DNA of 8,344 bases from Clostridia bacterium (GCA_017629925.1 JAGBWH010000233.1:1-8344), one strand, 5' to 3'; shown: positions 1 to 6,551, counted from the first letter of the stretch. Numbers and translations: made by a program. The notes: a model not told the origin generated them from the letters alone.

Positions 1-921
1 GTTGAATACTTTTGTTACCGCTTGCTTGAAGCCTGTTTCATGCGTACCACCTTCTACGGTGCGAATGTTATTGACGTAGGAAACGATAGATTCATTGTAG
101 GCATCCGTGTGCTGAATAGCGACTTCAACGGATATTCCATCTGCCTTGCCCGACACCATAATCGGTTCAGGATAAGCAGGGATTTTGGAACTGTTCATAT
201 AGCGGATAAAATCCGAAAGACCACCCTTAAAGCAGAAGGTTTGCACCTGCTCTTCTTCGGGTTTGCGCAGGTCGGTGAAGATAAAGGTCACCCCTGCATT
301 GAGAAACGCCATTTCCCGTAATTTTTGGGTGATGATATTGTGGTCGGGTTTGACGGTGGAAAACACCCGTTTGTCGGGTTTGTAATGCACCATCGTTCCT
401 TTTTTTGTCGTTGAGCCTGCACCGCGCAAGCGACGTTTGGTTGCCCCGGGGACTACCTCGCCGTTTTCATCGACATAACTATGAAACTCTGCCCGATGAA
501 TTTTCCCATCGCGATACACTTCGCAGATAAGCCATTCCGACAAAGCATTGACCACCGCCGCACCAACCCCGTGCAGACCACCTGAGATTTGGTAACTCTT
601 ATTATCAAATTTGCCCCCCGCATGGAGTTGGGTGAATATCAATTCCACACCGGAGACTTTCTTGTCGGGGTGAATATCCACAGGCATACCGCGGCCGTTG
701 TCGGTCACGATGATGCTATTGTCTGTTTCTATGGTGACGGTGATGCAATCCGCATAACCGTTGACAGCCTCGTCCACGGCATTGTCAATCATTTCCCACA
801 AGAGATGATGCATCCCCTTGCTGTCGGTATCACCAATATACATACCGGGGCGCACTCGCACGGGGCGCAGACCTTCCAGTACCGTTAAGGCATCAGCCGT
901 ATATTTTTGTGTTGCACTCAT
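1..921 (-). CDS. parE: Type IIA DNA topoisomerase ATPase subunit (ParE/GyrB family), C-terminus outside the window
   Basis: This is the N-terminal 307 codons of the ATPase subunit of topoisomerase IV or gyrase, which acts in the cytoplasm with ParC or GyrA to pass DNA duplexes and control linking. The GHKL ATPase fold is plain: RPGMYIG at 24-30, EMIDNAVDEA at 43-52 with the catalytic Glu43 and Mg-binding Asn47, DNGRGMP at 74-80, and LHAGGKF then SGGLHGVG at 99-120, the ATP lid. The transducer segment with EGGTHETGFK closes the visible part; the TOPRIM domain lies beyond the edge. Start ATG 921 has a GGAG site at 932-929, 7 nt away. ParE is favoured over GyrB because the lid region (FDNKSYQISGG) resembles ParE and no dnaA, dnaN or recF neighbour precedes it. 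GyrB remains possible. No strong promoter is visible upstream; a weak TTGTGA-17-TATTGA match lies at 1008-980. Confidence 0.93.
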   Translation of the reverse strand, partial: MSATQKYTADALTVLEGLRPVRVRPGMYIGDTDSKGMHHLLWEMIDNAVDEAVNGYADCITVTIETDNSIIVTDNGRGMPVDIHPDKKVSGVELIFTQLHAGGKFDNKSYQISGGLHGVGAAVVNALSEWLICEVYRDGKIHRAEFHSYVDENGEVVPGATKRRLRGAGSTTKKGTMVHYKPDKRVFSTVKPDHNIITQKLREMAFLNAGVTFIFTDLRKPEEEQVQTFCFKGGLSDFIRYMNSSKIPAYPEPIMVSGKADGISVEVAIQHTDAYNESIVSYVNNIRTVEGGTHETGFKQAVTKVFN

Positions 922-1039
922 ATATGTTCTCCAAGGGGGCTGCGCCATTTAGCACAGAACAAAAACACACAAGTAAGAATCAATAAAAACAACCCTTTAT
1001 CTTCACAAAAATGAGCGTAAAGCGGTTTTTTTGTTGGTA

Positions 1040-1057
1040 GAAATTCCAATGAATTTC
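1040..1057. repeat. Short perfect inverted repeat upstream of the topoisomerase gene
   Basis: The two arms GAAATTC and GAATTTC are perfect 7-bp complements separated by 4 nt. The repeat sits about 120 bp upstream of the topoisomerase start. It has no T-run directly after either arm, so it is not an evident terminator. It could be an operator or, more likely, part of a larger intergenic palindromic element together with the hairpin at 1079-1131. Confidence 0.5.
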
Positions 1058-1078
1058 ATTTTATGTGTGTTTTTTAGT

Positions 1079-1131
1079 CGCGATTTGCTCCTCTGCCGTA
1101 CACCTGTACGTCGACGAGTTGGCAAATCACG
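1079..1131. repeat. Imperfect 53-nt hairpin between the PHP and topoisomerase genes
   Basis: Outer arms GATTTGC (1082-1088) and GCAAATC (1122-1128) are perfect complements and extend to 1079/1131 past one mismatch. A middle CTC/GAG paired segment follows, and the tip CGTAC-acct-GTACG (1097-1110) is again perfect. No U-tract follows on either strand, so it is not a standard intrinsic terminator. It may be a dispersed intergenic palindrome or a structured RNA segment. The rest of the 922-1188 gap shows no gene. Confidence 0.5.
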
Positions 1132-1163
1132 CCTTCTGCATCTAACTGGCTGAGCCCCTTTCT

Positions 1164-1199
1164 TTTATAATTCGCTTTATACTTCGCTTTATAATTCGC
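1164..1199. repeat. Three tandem 12-bp repeats over the end of the PHP gene
   Basis: The unit TTTATAATTCGC occurs three times head to tail (1164-1175, 1176-1187, 1188-1199); the middle copy differs at one base. Read on the minus strand in the PHP frame, each unit ends in an in-frame TAA, giving SEL-stop, SEV-stop, SEL-stop. The first stop ends the protein; the other two copies lie in the 3' untranslated region. Confidence 0.85.
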
Positions 1200-2166
1200 T
1201 TGATTTATAGGCGCGCGTCCAAAGTTTTTTGCCCTCTCTGTCCGTCAGTTCCAGTCGCACCCAAGGTGCGCTCGGCGGAATGGCAAACTCTCCATAATAG
1301 AGATCTTCCCCAGAGGAGACAATCCGCGCGGACGTGGGGCGTAAGGGGGTGATGAGCGCCGCTTCCTTTATCCCCGAACAACTAAACCGCAAATACCCAT
1401 CTTCGGAGAATAGACGGTAAAGCAAGGGACCGTTTGAAGCGTAGGCCTGTCCTGCTTCTAAGGCAAAAATCACATCTTCATAGGCAAGAGAGGTGGCGCA
1501 AATCATGGTAAATCCACCCGTGCCATGGTTGTTTTCGCCATGAAAATCATCTGTCGCCAAGGGGAGAGGGAATTGCCCCTGCGATAAAAGCAGATCAAGA
1601 GGGAGTGCAGAATTGTCTTGCCCGCCCTCCATGTAGGAGAGGTGATTATAGACCTCCACCCCACCAAGTGCGGGGTAGTGGCAAAATTGAAACGGATTTT
1701 CAAGAGACCATGCGGGGTGATTGAGAAAAGGCAAAAATCCCGCCTCTGACGCCTGCTCCAGCACCGATGCGATGGAGTCCAAGCTGTATTCTCTTTTAAC
1801 TGTTTTGCCCTCATATAGCAAAGGAAGCGCGCTCCCTTTTGGCAAATAGGCAGTGTCAATGCCCACAAGGGCTTTGACATTTTGGTTTTTGGCAATCAAA
1901 CTGATATGGCAGGTGGGGGTACTAAAAAAATCTTCTCGCACATTCCCAAAGGCAATTTCATAGCCGGAAAGCACCAAAAAGTCCGACTCGCATAAATTGT
2001 CATGCGAGCAAAACACTTCGTGGTCCACAATGGCGAGAATATCAAATCCGTGGGCGCGATAGTAGGCTTTCAGTTGCTCGGGGGAGAGTTCTCCATCGGA
2101 GAGGGAAGAGTGCGTGTGCAGTGCGGCGCGATAAAAGCGCCCTTCTTCTGAAAAGAGGGATTTCAT
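1189..2166 (-). CDS. PHP-domain metal-dependent phosphoesterase
   Basis: A 325-residue cytoplasmic protein of the PHP superfamily, related to the polymerase/histidinol phosphatase fold; members hydrolyse phosphoesters with a two- or three-metal centre. The expected ligands are visible: HTH at 17-19, Asp24, DH at 48-49, Glu70, His87, NHP with His150, and DDFH with Asp206/Asp207 and His209. A C-terminal beta-rich tail from about 250 to 325 ends in WTRAYKSSEL, like tails of COG0613-type proteins. The start chosen is ATG 2166, not the more upstream in-frame ATG at 2247, because a strong GGAGG at 2178-2174 lies 7 nt before it, the family begins just before the HTH motif, and it overlaps the Nudix stop codon in ATGA, typical of translational coupling. 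The substrate cannot be told from sequence. The stop codon lies in a tandem repeat. Confidence 0.9.
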   Translation of the reverse strand: MKSLFSEEGRFYRAALHTHSSLSDGELSPEQLKAYYRAHGFDILAIVDHEVFCSHDNLCESDFLVLSGYEIAFGNVREDFFSTPTCHISLIAKNQNVKALVGIDTAYLPKGSALPLLYEGKTVKREYSLDSIASVLEQASEAGFLPFLNHPAWSLENPFQFCHYPALGGVEVYNHLSYMEGGQDNSALPLDLLLSQGQFPLPLATDDFHGENNHGTGGFTMICATSLAYEDVIFALEAGQAYASNGPLLYRLFSEDGYLRFSCSGIKEAALITPLRPTSARIVSSGEDLYYGEFAIPPSAPWVRLELTDREGKKLWTRAYKSSEL

Positions 2167-2744
2167 TTGTCTCCCTCCTCCAGCCGTCCTGCGCGCAGCA
2201 GAGCGTCCAGTTTCAAAATAGCGCAAGCGGTTTTTCCATCCGTCCATGCGCCCGAAAGCACTTGTTCGACCGCCTCAGGCAGAGGCACTTTCACGCAGGA
2301 AAGGTACTCGGTATCGTCCGGATGCACCTCTCCCTGTTCAAGATTGAGCGCCAAAAACATTTCGATTTTTTCGTCTAAAATGGCAGGTGACGCATAGTAT
2401 AACCCTAAACTGCGCCATGTATGAGCGAGATACCCCGTCTCCTCGGACAGTTCACGTTTCGCGGCATCAAGCGGAGGCTCGCTTGGGCTGTCCAGCTTTC
2501 CCGCAGGAATTTCCATCATCACCTGAGAGACGGCATAACGATATTGAGAGACCATAATAATGGTATTGTCTTTTTTGTCATAGGGAATGACGCAGACCGC
2601 ACCATTGTGACGAATCACCTCGCGGACGCTTTCCTGCCCGTCCGGCAGAGACACGGTATCGACTTCCAGCCGAAGCACCTTCCCGCAAAACAATTCTTCA
2701 CCCGAAATTTTATGCTCCACCTGGGGCGCAAATCGGTTTGTCAC
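2163..2744 (-). CDS. Nudix hydrolase, ADP-ribose pyrophosphatase-like
   Basis: A 193-residue Nudix enzyme, probably cleaving ADP-ribose or a similar nucleotide sugar to AMP and a sugar phosphate; substrate by family resemblance only. The N-terminal segment (ISGEELFCGKVLRLEVDTVSLPDG, 13-36) is typical of the ADP-ribose pyrophosphatase branch. The Nudix box runs from Gly82 to Tyr105 with RELSEETG and metal ligands Glu98, Glu101 and Glu102. It has six rather than five residues between the first Gly and Glu89, a one-residue loop insertion. A longer frame is open to 2873, but the promoter at 2819-2791 lies inside it, so translation must begin downstream. GTG 2744 fits: an AAGGGGG site ends 10 nt upstream and the family alignment begins here. 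It is the first gene of an operon with the PHP gene, 4-bp overlap. Confidence 0.9.
   Translation of the reverse strand: MTNRFAPQVEHKISGEELFCGKVLRLEVDTVSLPDGQESVREVIRHNGAVCVIPYDKKDNTIIMVSQYRYAVSQVMMEIPAGKLDSPSEPPLDAAKRELSEETGYLAHTWRSLGLYYASPAILDEKIEMFLALNLEQGEVHPDDTEYLSCVKVPLPEAVEQVLSGAWTDGKTACAILKLDALLRAGRLEEGDK
2174..2178 (-). promoter_or_regulatory. Ribosome binding site deciding the PHP start
   Basis: A full GGAGG core lies inside the last codons of the Nudix gene, 7 nt before ATG 2166. It supports that start over the in-frame ATG at 2247. Confidence 0.8.
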
Positions 2745-2790
2745 TTGCTTTTTTCCCCCTTCTTTTTGCCATTTTTTTGCTACATATAAA

Positions 2791-2819
2791 ATTATAGCGA
2801 AAAGAAATGACCTTGTCAA
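2791..2819 (-). promoter_or_regulatory. Consensus sigma-A promoter for the Nudix-PHP operon
   Basis: The -35 box TTGACA (2819-2814) and the -10 box TATAAT (2796-2791) both match consensus at all six positions and are separated by exactly 17 bp. Transcription would begin near 2784, giving a leader of about 40 nt to GTG 2744. Confidence 0.88.
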
Positions 2820-2934
2820 GAGACAAAACCCCCCCATTCTCCAGATTTTTAGAGAGTGAATTATCAAAGTCAATATAGCGGTGTAAACAAAAACGCTACC
2901 TCATCCGGCATATTTTGGGCGGTGGCATTTGCTT

Positions 2935-2962
2935 TGAGAATTTACTTTATAAAAAATTCTCA
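2935..2962. repeat. 9-bp inverted repeat upstream of the LRR gene promoter
   Basis: Arms TGAGAATTT (2935-2943) and AAATTCTCA (2954-2962) are perfect complements around a 10-nt spacer. They end 22 bp before the -35 box at 2985, a usual place for an activator or repressor site. The AT-rich stem without a T-run argues against a terminator. An operator role is inference. Confidence 0.45.
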
Positions 2963-2984
2963 TAACACAATTTCATCTAAAGCA

Positions 2985-3013
2985 TTGTAAAGTTTTTCCA
3001 AAGGTGCTATAAT
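2985..3013 (+). promoter_or_regulatory. Sigma-A promoter for the LRR lipoprotein
   Basis: TTGTAA (2985-2990), a 17-bp spacer and a perfect TATAAT (3008-3013). The expected start near 3020 leaves a leader of about 175 nt before ATG 3197. A second TATAAT at 3029-3034 has no matching -35 box. Confidence 0.75.
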
Positions 3014-3045
3014 AACCCTATGAAATAATATAATCATTTTACCCC

Positions 3046-3080
3046 AAAGGTGTTTATGCCATTTTAGTGTTCCCACCTTT
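3046..3080 (+). repeat. Leader inverted repeat
   Basis: AAAGGTG (3046-3052) can pair with CACCTTT (3074-3080) across a 21-nt loop in the LRR gene leader. The nine bases CCAAAGGTG also occur just before, at 2999-3006 and its flank, overlapping the promoter spacer. No U-run follows. Function unknown. Confidence 0.35.
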
Positions 3081-3132
3081 TCATATACTTGGACTACAGT
3101 GTTTATGAAAATTGCGTCGCGGTAAGGTTGGG

Positions 3133-3178
3133 CACATCATGTGGTGCGCTCGCTTTGCGGGCACACTTTTATTTTTTT
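3133..3178 (+). promoter_or_regulatory. Possible leader attenuator before the LRR gene
   Basis: CACAT-c-ATGTG (3133-3143) is a perfect short palindrome. Its right side overlaps a second possible stem, GTGC (3144-3147) with GCAC (3161-3164), helped by inner GC pairs. The second stem is followed almost at once by a T-rich run (3167-3178) and then the ribosome binding site AGGGAG (3181-3186). The layout resembles competing leader hairpins with a terminator-like arm. The second stem is imperfect, so this is a weak candidate. Confidence 0.3.
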
Positions 3179-3196
3179 GTAGGGAGATGTAACAGC

Positions 3197-5371
3197 ATGA
3201 AAAAAACATTGACTATTTTGATGACAGCACTTTTGTGTGTGGTAGCATTCATGGCTTTGACCGCTTGCGGTAAGACAAACAATCCTCCCGCAGATCCCTG
3301 CGCCATTTCCTCTGCCTCTATGATACTCATGGGAGACCACCTTTCTTTAGAAGTACCCAATACCACCACAGAATTTTCTTTTCTTGACGATATCACCGTG
3401 CCGGATGGCGCGCGCTATGTGGTGGCGAGAGATAAGTATTGCGAAAACGTATTCCACACCAAAATTGCGCCTCTCATATCTGGTGATAACCACTTCTATA
3501 TTCTTGTGACCAATGGCGACGCAATGAAACTTTATACCGTCACAATTCGCCGATTACCCCTCTATACGGTGCGCATTGAAACCTCTGATGATGCAACCAT
3601 TACAAGCCAAAGGGTAGAGGAAGGTAGCCTTGTTACGATGCCACATCTTTCCCCGAAAGCGTGGTATGTCTTCGCGGGCTGGTATCATGGCGAAACCTTG
3701 CTTTCTGCCGAAAAAGACTACTCTTTCAAAATTTATTCTGATATGGATATCACAGCGAGGTTTGTCCCCATACCTGAGATGGCAAATTTTTACTTTACTT
3801 TAACGGACACGGCCTGCGTCATCACGGGCATCAAAGATGCAACAGTTAAGAGCATTACCATCCCTGACGGCGTTACCTCAATAGACTTTAAAGCATTCTA
3901 TCGTTGCACAAATCTTACGAGTGTGACCATTCCCGACAGCGTCACCTCGATTGGCAGCTCTGCGTTCGAATATTGCACCAGCCTTACGAGTGTGGTGATT
4001 GGCAATGGCGACACTATGATTAACTCTCGTGCATTCTACGGTTGCACCAGCCTTACGAGTGTCACCATCCCCGATGGCGTCACCTCGATTGACAATTATG
4101 CGTTCGCGAATTGCTCCGGCCTTGTAAGTGTGGTCATTGGCAATAGCGTCACCTCGATTGGCAGCTATGCGTTCGAATATTGCACGAGCCTTACGAGTGT
4201 GGTCATTGGCAATAGCGTCACTTCGATTGGCCAGTATGCGTTCCATAATTGCACAAGCCTTACAAGCGTGGTGATTGGCAATAGCGTCACCACGATTGGC
4301 GCATGTGCATTCTATAATTGCATAAGCCTTACGAGCGTAACCATTCCCGATAGCGTCACCGCGATAGGCTCTGATGCGTTCTATAATTGCACAAGCCTTA
4401 CGAGTGTAACGATAGGCAATGGCGTCAAGGCGATTAGCGATTCTGCATTCTATGGTTGCTACAAACTGATTGAAGTCATTAACTATTCCTCGCTGAGTAT
4501 CATAGCAGGTTCTTCTGGCCATGGAAGAGTTGCTTATTACGCAAAAGAAGTGCATACAGGAGAGAGCAAGATTGCACTCCAAGATGATTATCTTTTCTAT
4601 ACGCATGGCAATGTGAACTATCTTTTGGGTTACGTAGGTACAGATACAGAACTAATCCTTCCCGAAAGTTATAACGGAGCGTATTATGTCATTTATGATT
4701 ATGCGTTCTATAATTGCACAAGCCTTAGGAGCGTGGTGATTGGTAATAGCGTCACCTCGATTGGCAATTATGCGTTCTATCGTTGCACAAATCTTACGAG
4801 TGTGGTGATAGGCACAAGCGTCACCTCGATAGGCGAAAATGCGTTCTCTTATTGCTCACGCCTTACGAGCATCGCCATTCCCAATAGCGTCACCTCAATT
4901 GGCACTTATGCGTTCTGGAATTGCACCAGCTTTACGAGCATCACCATCCCTGATAGCGTCACCACAATTGGCGATTTGGCGTTTGCTTGGTGCACCAGCC
5001 TTACGAGTGTGACCATCCTCGATAGCGTTACCTCGATAGGTTATAGAGTGTTCGCTTATTGCAACAACCTTACGAGTGTCACCATTCCCGACAGCGTGAC
5101 CTTGATAGGCGATGAAGCATTCTATTATTGCATAAGACTAACAAGCATTATCATCCCCAATAGTGTGACCTTGATAGGCGATTTGGCGTTCTATGGTTGC
5201 ACCAGCCTTACGAGCATCGTGTTTACAGATTCCTCGACTTGGTACAGAACAACAAGCTCTTCCAATTGGGAAAATAAGACGGGTGGAACAATCGTTGACG
5301 TTACAGATGCCAGCCAAAATGCGAAGCACTTTACGTCAACATATTGTAGCTATTATTGGTACAAAATATAA
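3197..5371 (+). CDS. BspA-type leucine-rich-repeat surface lipoprotein
   Basis: A 724-residue exported lipoprotein. Residues 1-24 form a signal peptide with lipobox LTAC, Cys24 being the lipidation site. A beta-rich region follows (about 26-115), then an InlB-like Flg_new module (about 116-190, with FAGWYHGE). LRR_5/BspA repeats of 23 residues (TSVTIPDSVTSIGxxAFxxC) form nine copies at 218-424 and seven at 511-671, split by a spacer module (425-510) that itself ends in a repeat. The C-terminal cap (672-724) has WYRTTSSSNWENKTGG and an aromatic YYWYKI tail. BspA-like proteins often bind host or microbial surface ligands; the ligand here is unknown. The start is ATG 3197 because AGGGAG lies 10 nt upstream and the signal peptide begins there, not at ATG 3089. 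It has its own promoter, long leader and downstream hairpin. Confidence 0.92.
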   Translation: MKKTLTILMTALLCVVAFMALTACGKTNNPPADPCAISSASMILMGDHLSLEVPNTTTEFSFLDDITVPDGARYVVARDKYCENVFHTKIAPLISGDNHFYILVTNGDAMKLYTVTIRRLPLYTVRIETSDDATITSQRVEEGSLVTMPHLSPKAWYVFAGWYHGETLLSAEKDYSFKIYSDMDITARFVPIPEMANFYFTLTDTACVITGIKDATVKSITIPDGVTSIDFKAFYRCTNLTSVTIPDSVTSIGSSAFEYCTSLTSVVIGNGDTMINSRAFYGCTSLTSVTIPDGVTSIDNYAFANCSGLVSVVIGNSVTSIGSYAFEYCTSLTSVVIGNSVTSIGQYAFHNCTSLTSVVIGNSVTTIGACAFYNCISLTSVTIPDSVTAIGSDAFYNCTSLTSVTIGNGVKAISDSAFYGCYKLIEVINYSSLSIIAGSSGHGRVAYYAKEVHTGESKIALQDDYLFYTHGNVNYLLGYVGTDTELILPESYNGAYYVIYDYAFYNCTSLRSVVIGNSVTSIGNYAFYRCTNLTSVVIGTSVTSIGENAFSYCSRLTSIAIPNSVTSIGTYAFWNCTSFTSITIPDSVTTIGDLAFAWCTSLTSVTILDSVTSIGYRVFAYCNNLTSVTIPDSVTLIGDEAFYYCIRLTSIIIPNSVTLIGDLAFYGCTSLTSIVFTDSSTWYRTTSSSNWENKTGGTIVDVTDASQNAKHFTSTYCSYYWYKI
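3848..4468 (+). repeat. First LRR block, nine 69-bp units
   Basis: Nine in-frame 69-bp units, each coding a 23-residue LRR. Units 5-7 (residues 310-378) are the most alike, sharing long runs around GTGGTCATTGGCAATAGCGTC or its close variants. The third and ninth units have diverged most. Direct repeats of this likeness can gain or lose units by recombination or slippage. Confidence 0.88.
4727..5209 (+). repeat. Second LRR block, seven 69-bp units
   Basis: Seven in-frame 69-bp units (residues 511-671). They share the framework of the first block, but the IP(D/N)SVT type dominates the later units, while SVVIGNSVT units open the block. The last unit leads directly into the C-terminal cap. Confidence 0.88.
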
Positions 5372-5378
5372 CCCCCGC

Positions 5379-5407
5379 CGCCCAAGCGAGCCCCCCTCGC
5401 TTGGGCG
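5379..5407 (+). terminator. GC-rich hairpin after the LRR gene
   Basis: A perfect 12-bp stem (5379-5390 with 5396-5407, core GCCCAAGCGAG) closes a loop of five C, starting 8 nt after the stop codon. The following TTATCTAT is only a poor U-tract, so it is either an inefficient intrinsic terminator or a 3'-end stabilising structure. Confidence 0.65.
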
Positions 5408-5464
5408 TTATCTATACATCAAAAAATATTACAAGAAATTATGACAAGAAATCACCAAAAAGTA

Positions 5465-5493
5465 TTGCAAAATCAAAGATTATTTGCTATGAT
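5465..5493 (+). promoter_or_regulatory. Sigma-A promoter for the TIM barrel gene
   Basis: TTGCAA (5465-5470), 17 bp, TATGAT (5488-5493). The expected start near 5500 gives a leader of about 60 nt to ATG 5560. Confidence 0.7.
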
Positions 5494-5559
5494 TAAGGCG
5501 TATGCGAAACTGCTCGACTATGTAGGCGCAACAAAGATATAAAAAAGTAGATTTTACAT

Positions 5560-6528
5560 ATGAAACTTGGTGTACTTACAAACCTATTTGGTCAAATGAC
5601 ACTGGAAGAGGCCCTCACTGTGTTTGAAGGATTGGGCATTGAAGCGGTAGAAATTGGCTGTGGTGGTTATCCCGGAAAAGCCCATTGCGATCCCGCCGTG
5701 CTTCTCTCGGATGACAAAGCACTTGAGGCATTCAAAAACACACTCAAAAAACACAACATGGATCTTGCCGCCCTGTCTGTTCACGGCAATGCTGTGCATC
5801 CCAACAAAGAGATTGCGCAAGCGTTCCATCAAGATTGGCAAAATGCCGTTTTGCTGGCAGAGAAGCTGGGCGTGGATACCATCGTGACCTTCTCCGGTTG
5901 CCCCGGTGGCTCTCCCGAAGATAAAACCCCCAACTGGGCTACCTGCGCATGGCCCGGAGACTTCCTTGATGTGCTGGATTACCAATGGAACGACGTGCTC
6001 ATTCCGTATTGGAAAGAGCAAGGCGCGTTTGCTTTGTCCCACGGTGTGACCAAAATTGCCTTTGAAATGCACCCCGGTTTCTGCGTATATAACCCCGAAA
6101 CCCTGCTCAAACTCCGCGCAGCAGTCGGCGATGTGATTGGTGCGAACTTTGACCCCTCCCACCTGATTTGGCAAGGCATCAACCCCGTGGCGGCTATCCG
6201 TGAACTGCACGGTGCGATTTACCATTTCCACGCAAAAGATACCAAAATTGACCTGATCAATACCGCTAAATTCGGCGTGCTGGATACCAAACATTACAGC
6301 GATGAACTGCATCGTAGCTGGATTTTCCGTTCTGTGGGTTATGGTAACGGTCAAGATTATTGGAGAGATATGATTTCCGCTCTGCGCCTTGCAGGCTATG
6401 ACAAGGTCATGAGCATTGAGCATGAAGACAGCCTCATGACACCCATGGAAGGCTTGACTCACGCCGTCGAGTTCCTCAAAGCCTCCATTATCAAAGAGCC
6501 TAAACCCGGCACGATGTCTTGGGCATAA
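5560..6528 (+). CDS. Sugar phosphate isomerase/epimerase-like TIM barrel protein
   Basis: A 322-residue cytoplasmic protein of the xylose isomerase-like (AP_endonuc_2, COG1082) TIM barrel family, which interconverts or dehydrates sugars and inositols at a divalent metal. The barrel begins with KLGVLTNLF, followed by EAVEIGCGG with Glu31. The four usual metal ligands are all present: Glu169 in FEMHPGF, Asp198 in NFDPSH, His224 in HFHAKD and Glu287 in SIEHED. Length is normal to slightly long. The substrate cannot be told; no transporter, kinase or regulator gene sits beside it. A stop codon (TAG at 5548-5550) in frame just upstream fixes the start at ATG 5560. No good Shine-Dalgarno is visible, only AAGTAG 9 nt before. 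It is transcribed alone, with its own promoter and two terminators. Confidence 0.9.
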   Translation: MKLGVLTNLFGQMTLEEALTVFEGLGIEAVEIGCGGYPGKAHCDPAVLLSDDKALEAFKNTLKKHNMDLAALSVHGNAVHPNKEIAQAFHQDWQNAVLLAEKLGVDTIVTFSGCPGGSPEDKTPNWATCAWPGDFLDVLDYQWNDVLIPYWKEQGAFALSHGVTKIAFEMHPGFCVYNPETLLKLRAAVGDVIGANFDPSHLIWQGINPVAAIRELHGAIYHFHAKDTKIDLINTAKFGVLDTKHYSDELHRSWIFRSVGYGNGQDYWRDMISALRLAGYDKVMSIEHEDSLMTPMEGLTHAVEFLKASIIKEPKPGTMSWA

Positions 6529-6551
6529 ACCCTACCTAAAATATTCACTTT

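Larger units (their letters stand above)
2745..3196. other. Divergent intergenic region between Nudix and LRR lipoprotein genes
   Basis: This 452-bp gap holds the minus-strand operon promoter, a 9-bp inverted repeat, the plus-strand promoter of the LRR gene and its long leader. No convincing gene lies in it. The LRR frame stays open upstream to an ATG at 3089, but that extension lacks a ribosome binding site and would bury the signal peptide. Between 2820 and 2934 nothing further was recognised. Confidence 0.7.

Noticed and set aside
22..888. Two plus-strand 99-residue open frames over the topoisomerase gene
   Set aside because: They are antisense shadows of a strongly conserved ATPase domain.
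3089..3196. A 36-residue N-terminal extension of the LRR lipoprotein
   Set aside because: It has no ribosome binding site, and it would place the signal peptide and lipobox internally.
3878..4606. A 242-residue minus-strand open frame with its own repeats, opposite the LRR gene
   Set aside because: Its periodic residues follow from the 69-bp repeats of the plus-strand gene, it has no ribosome binding site or recognisable domain, and the opposite frame has a clear family match.
3848..5209. Regular repeats that could suggest a CRISPR array
   Set aside because: The units are head-to-tail coding repeats without distinct spacers, in frame, and encode leucine-rich repeats.
5584..6462. A 292-residue minus-strand open frame opposite the TIM barrel gene
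   Set aside because: It is the antisense shadow of a well-supported enzyme gene and resembles no known family.
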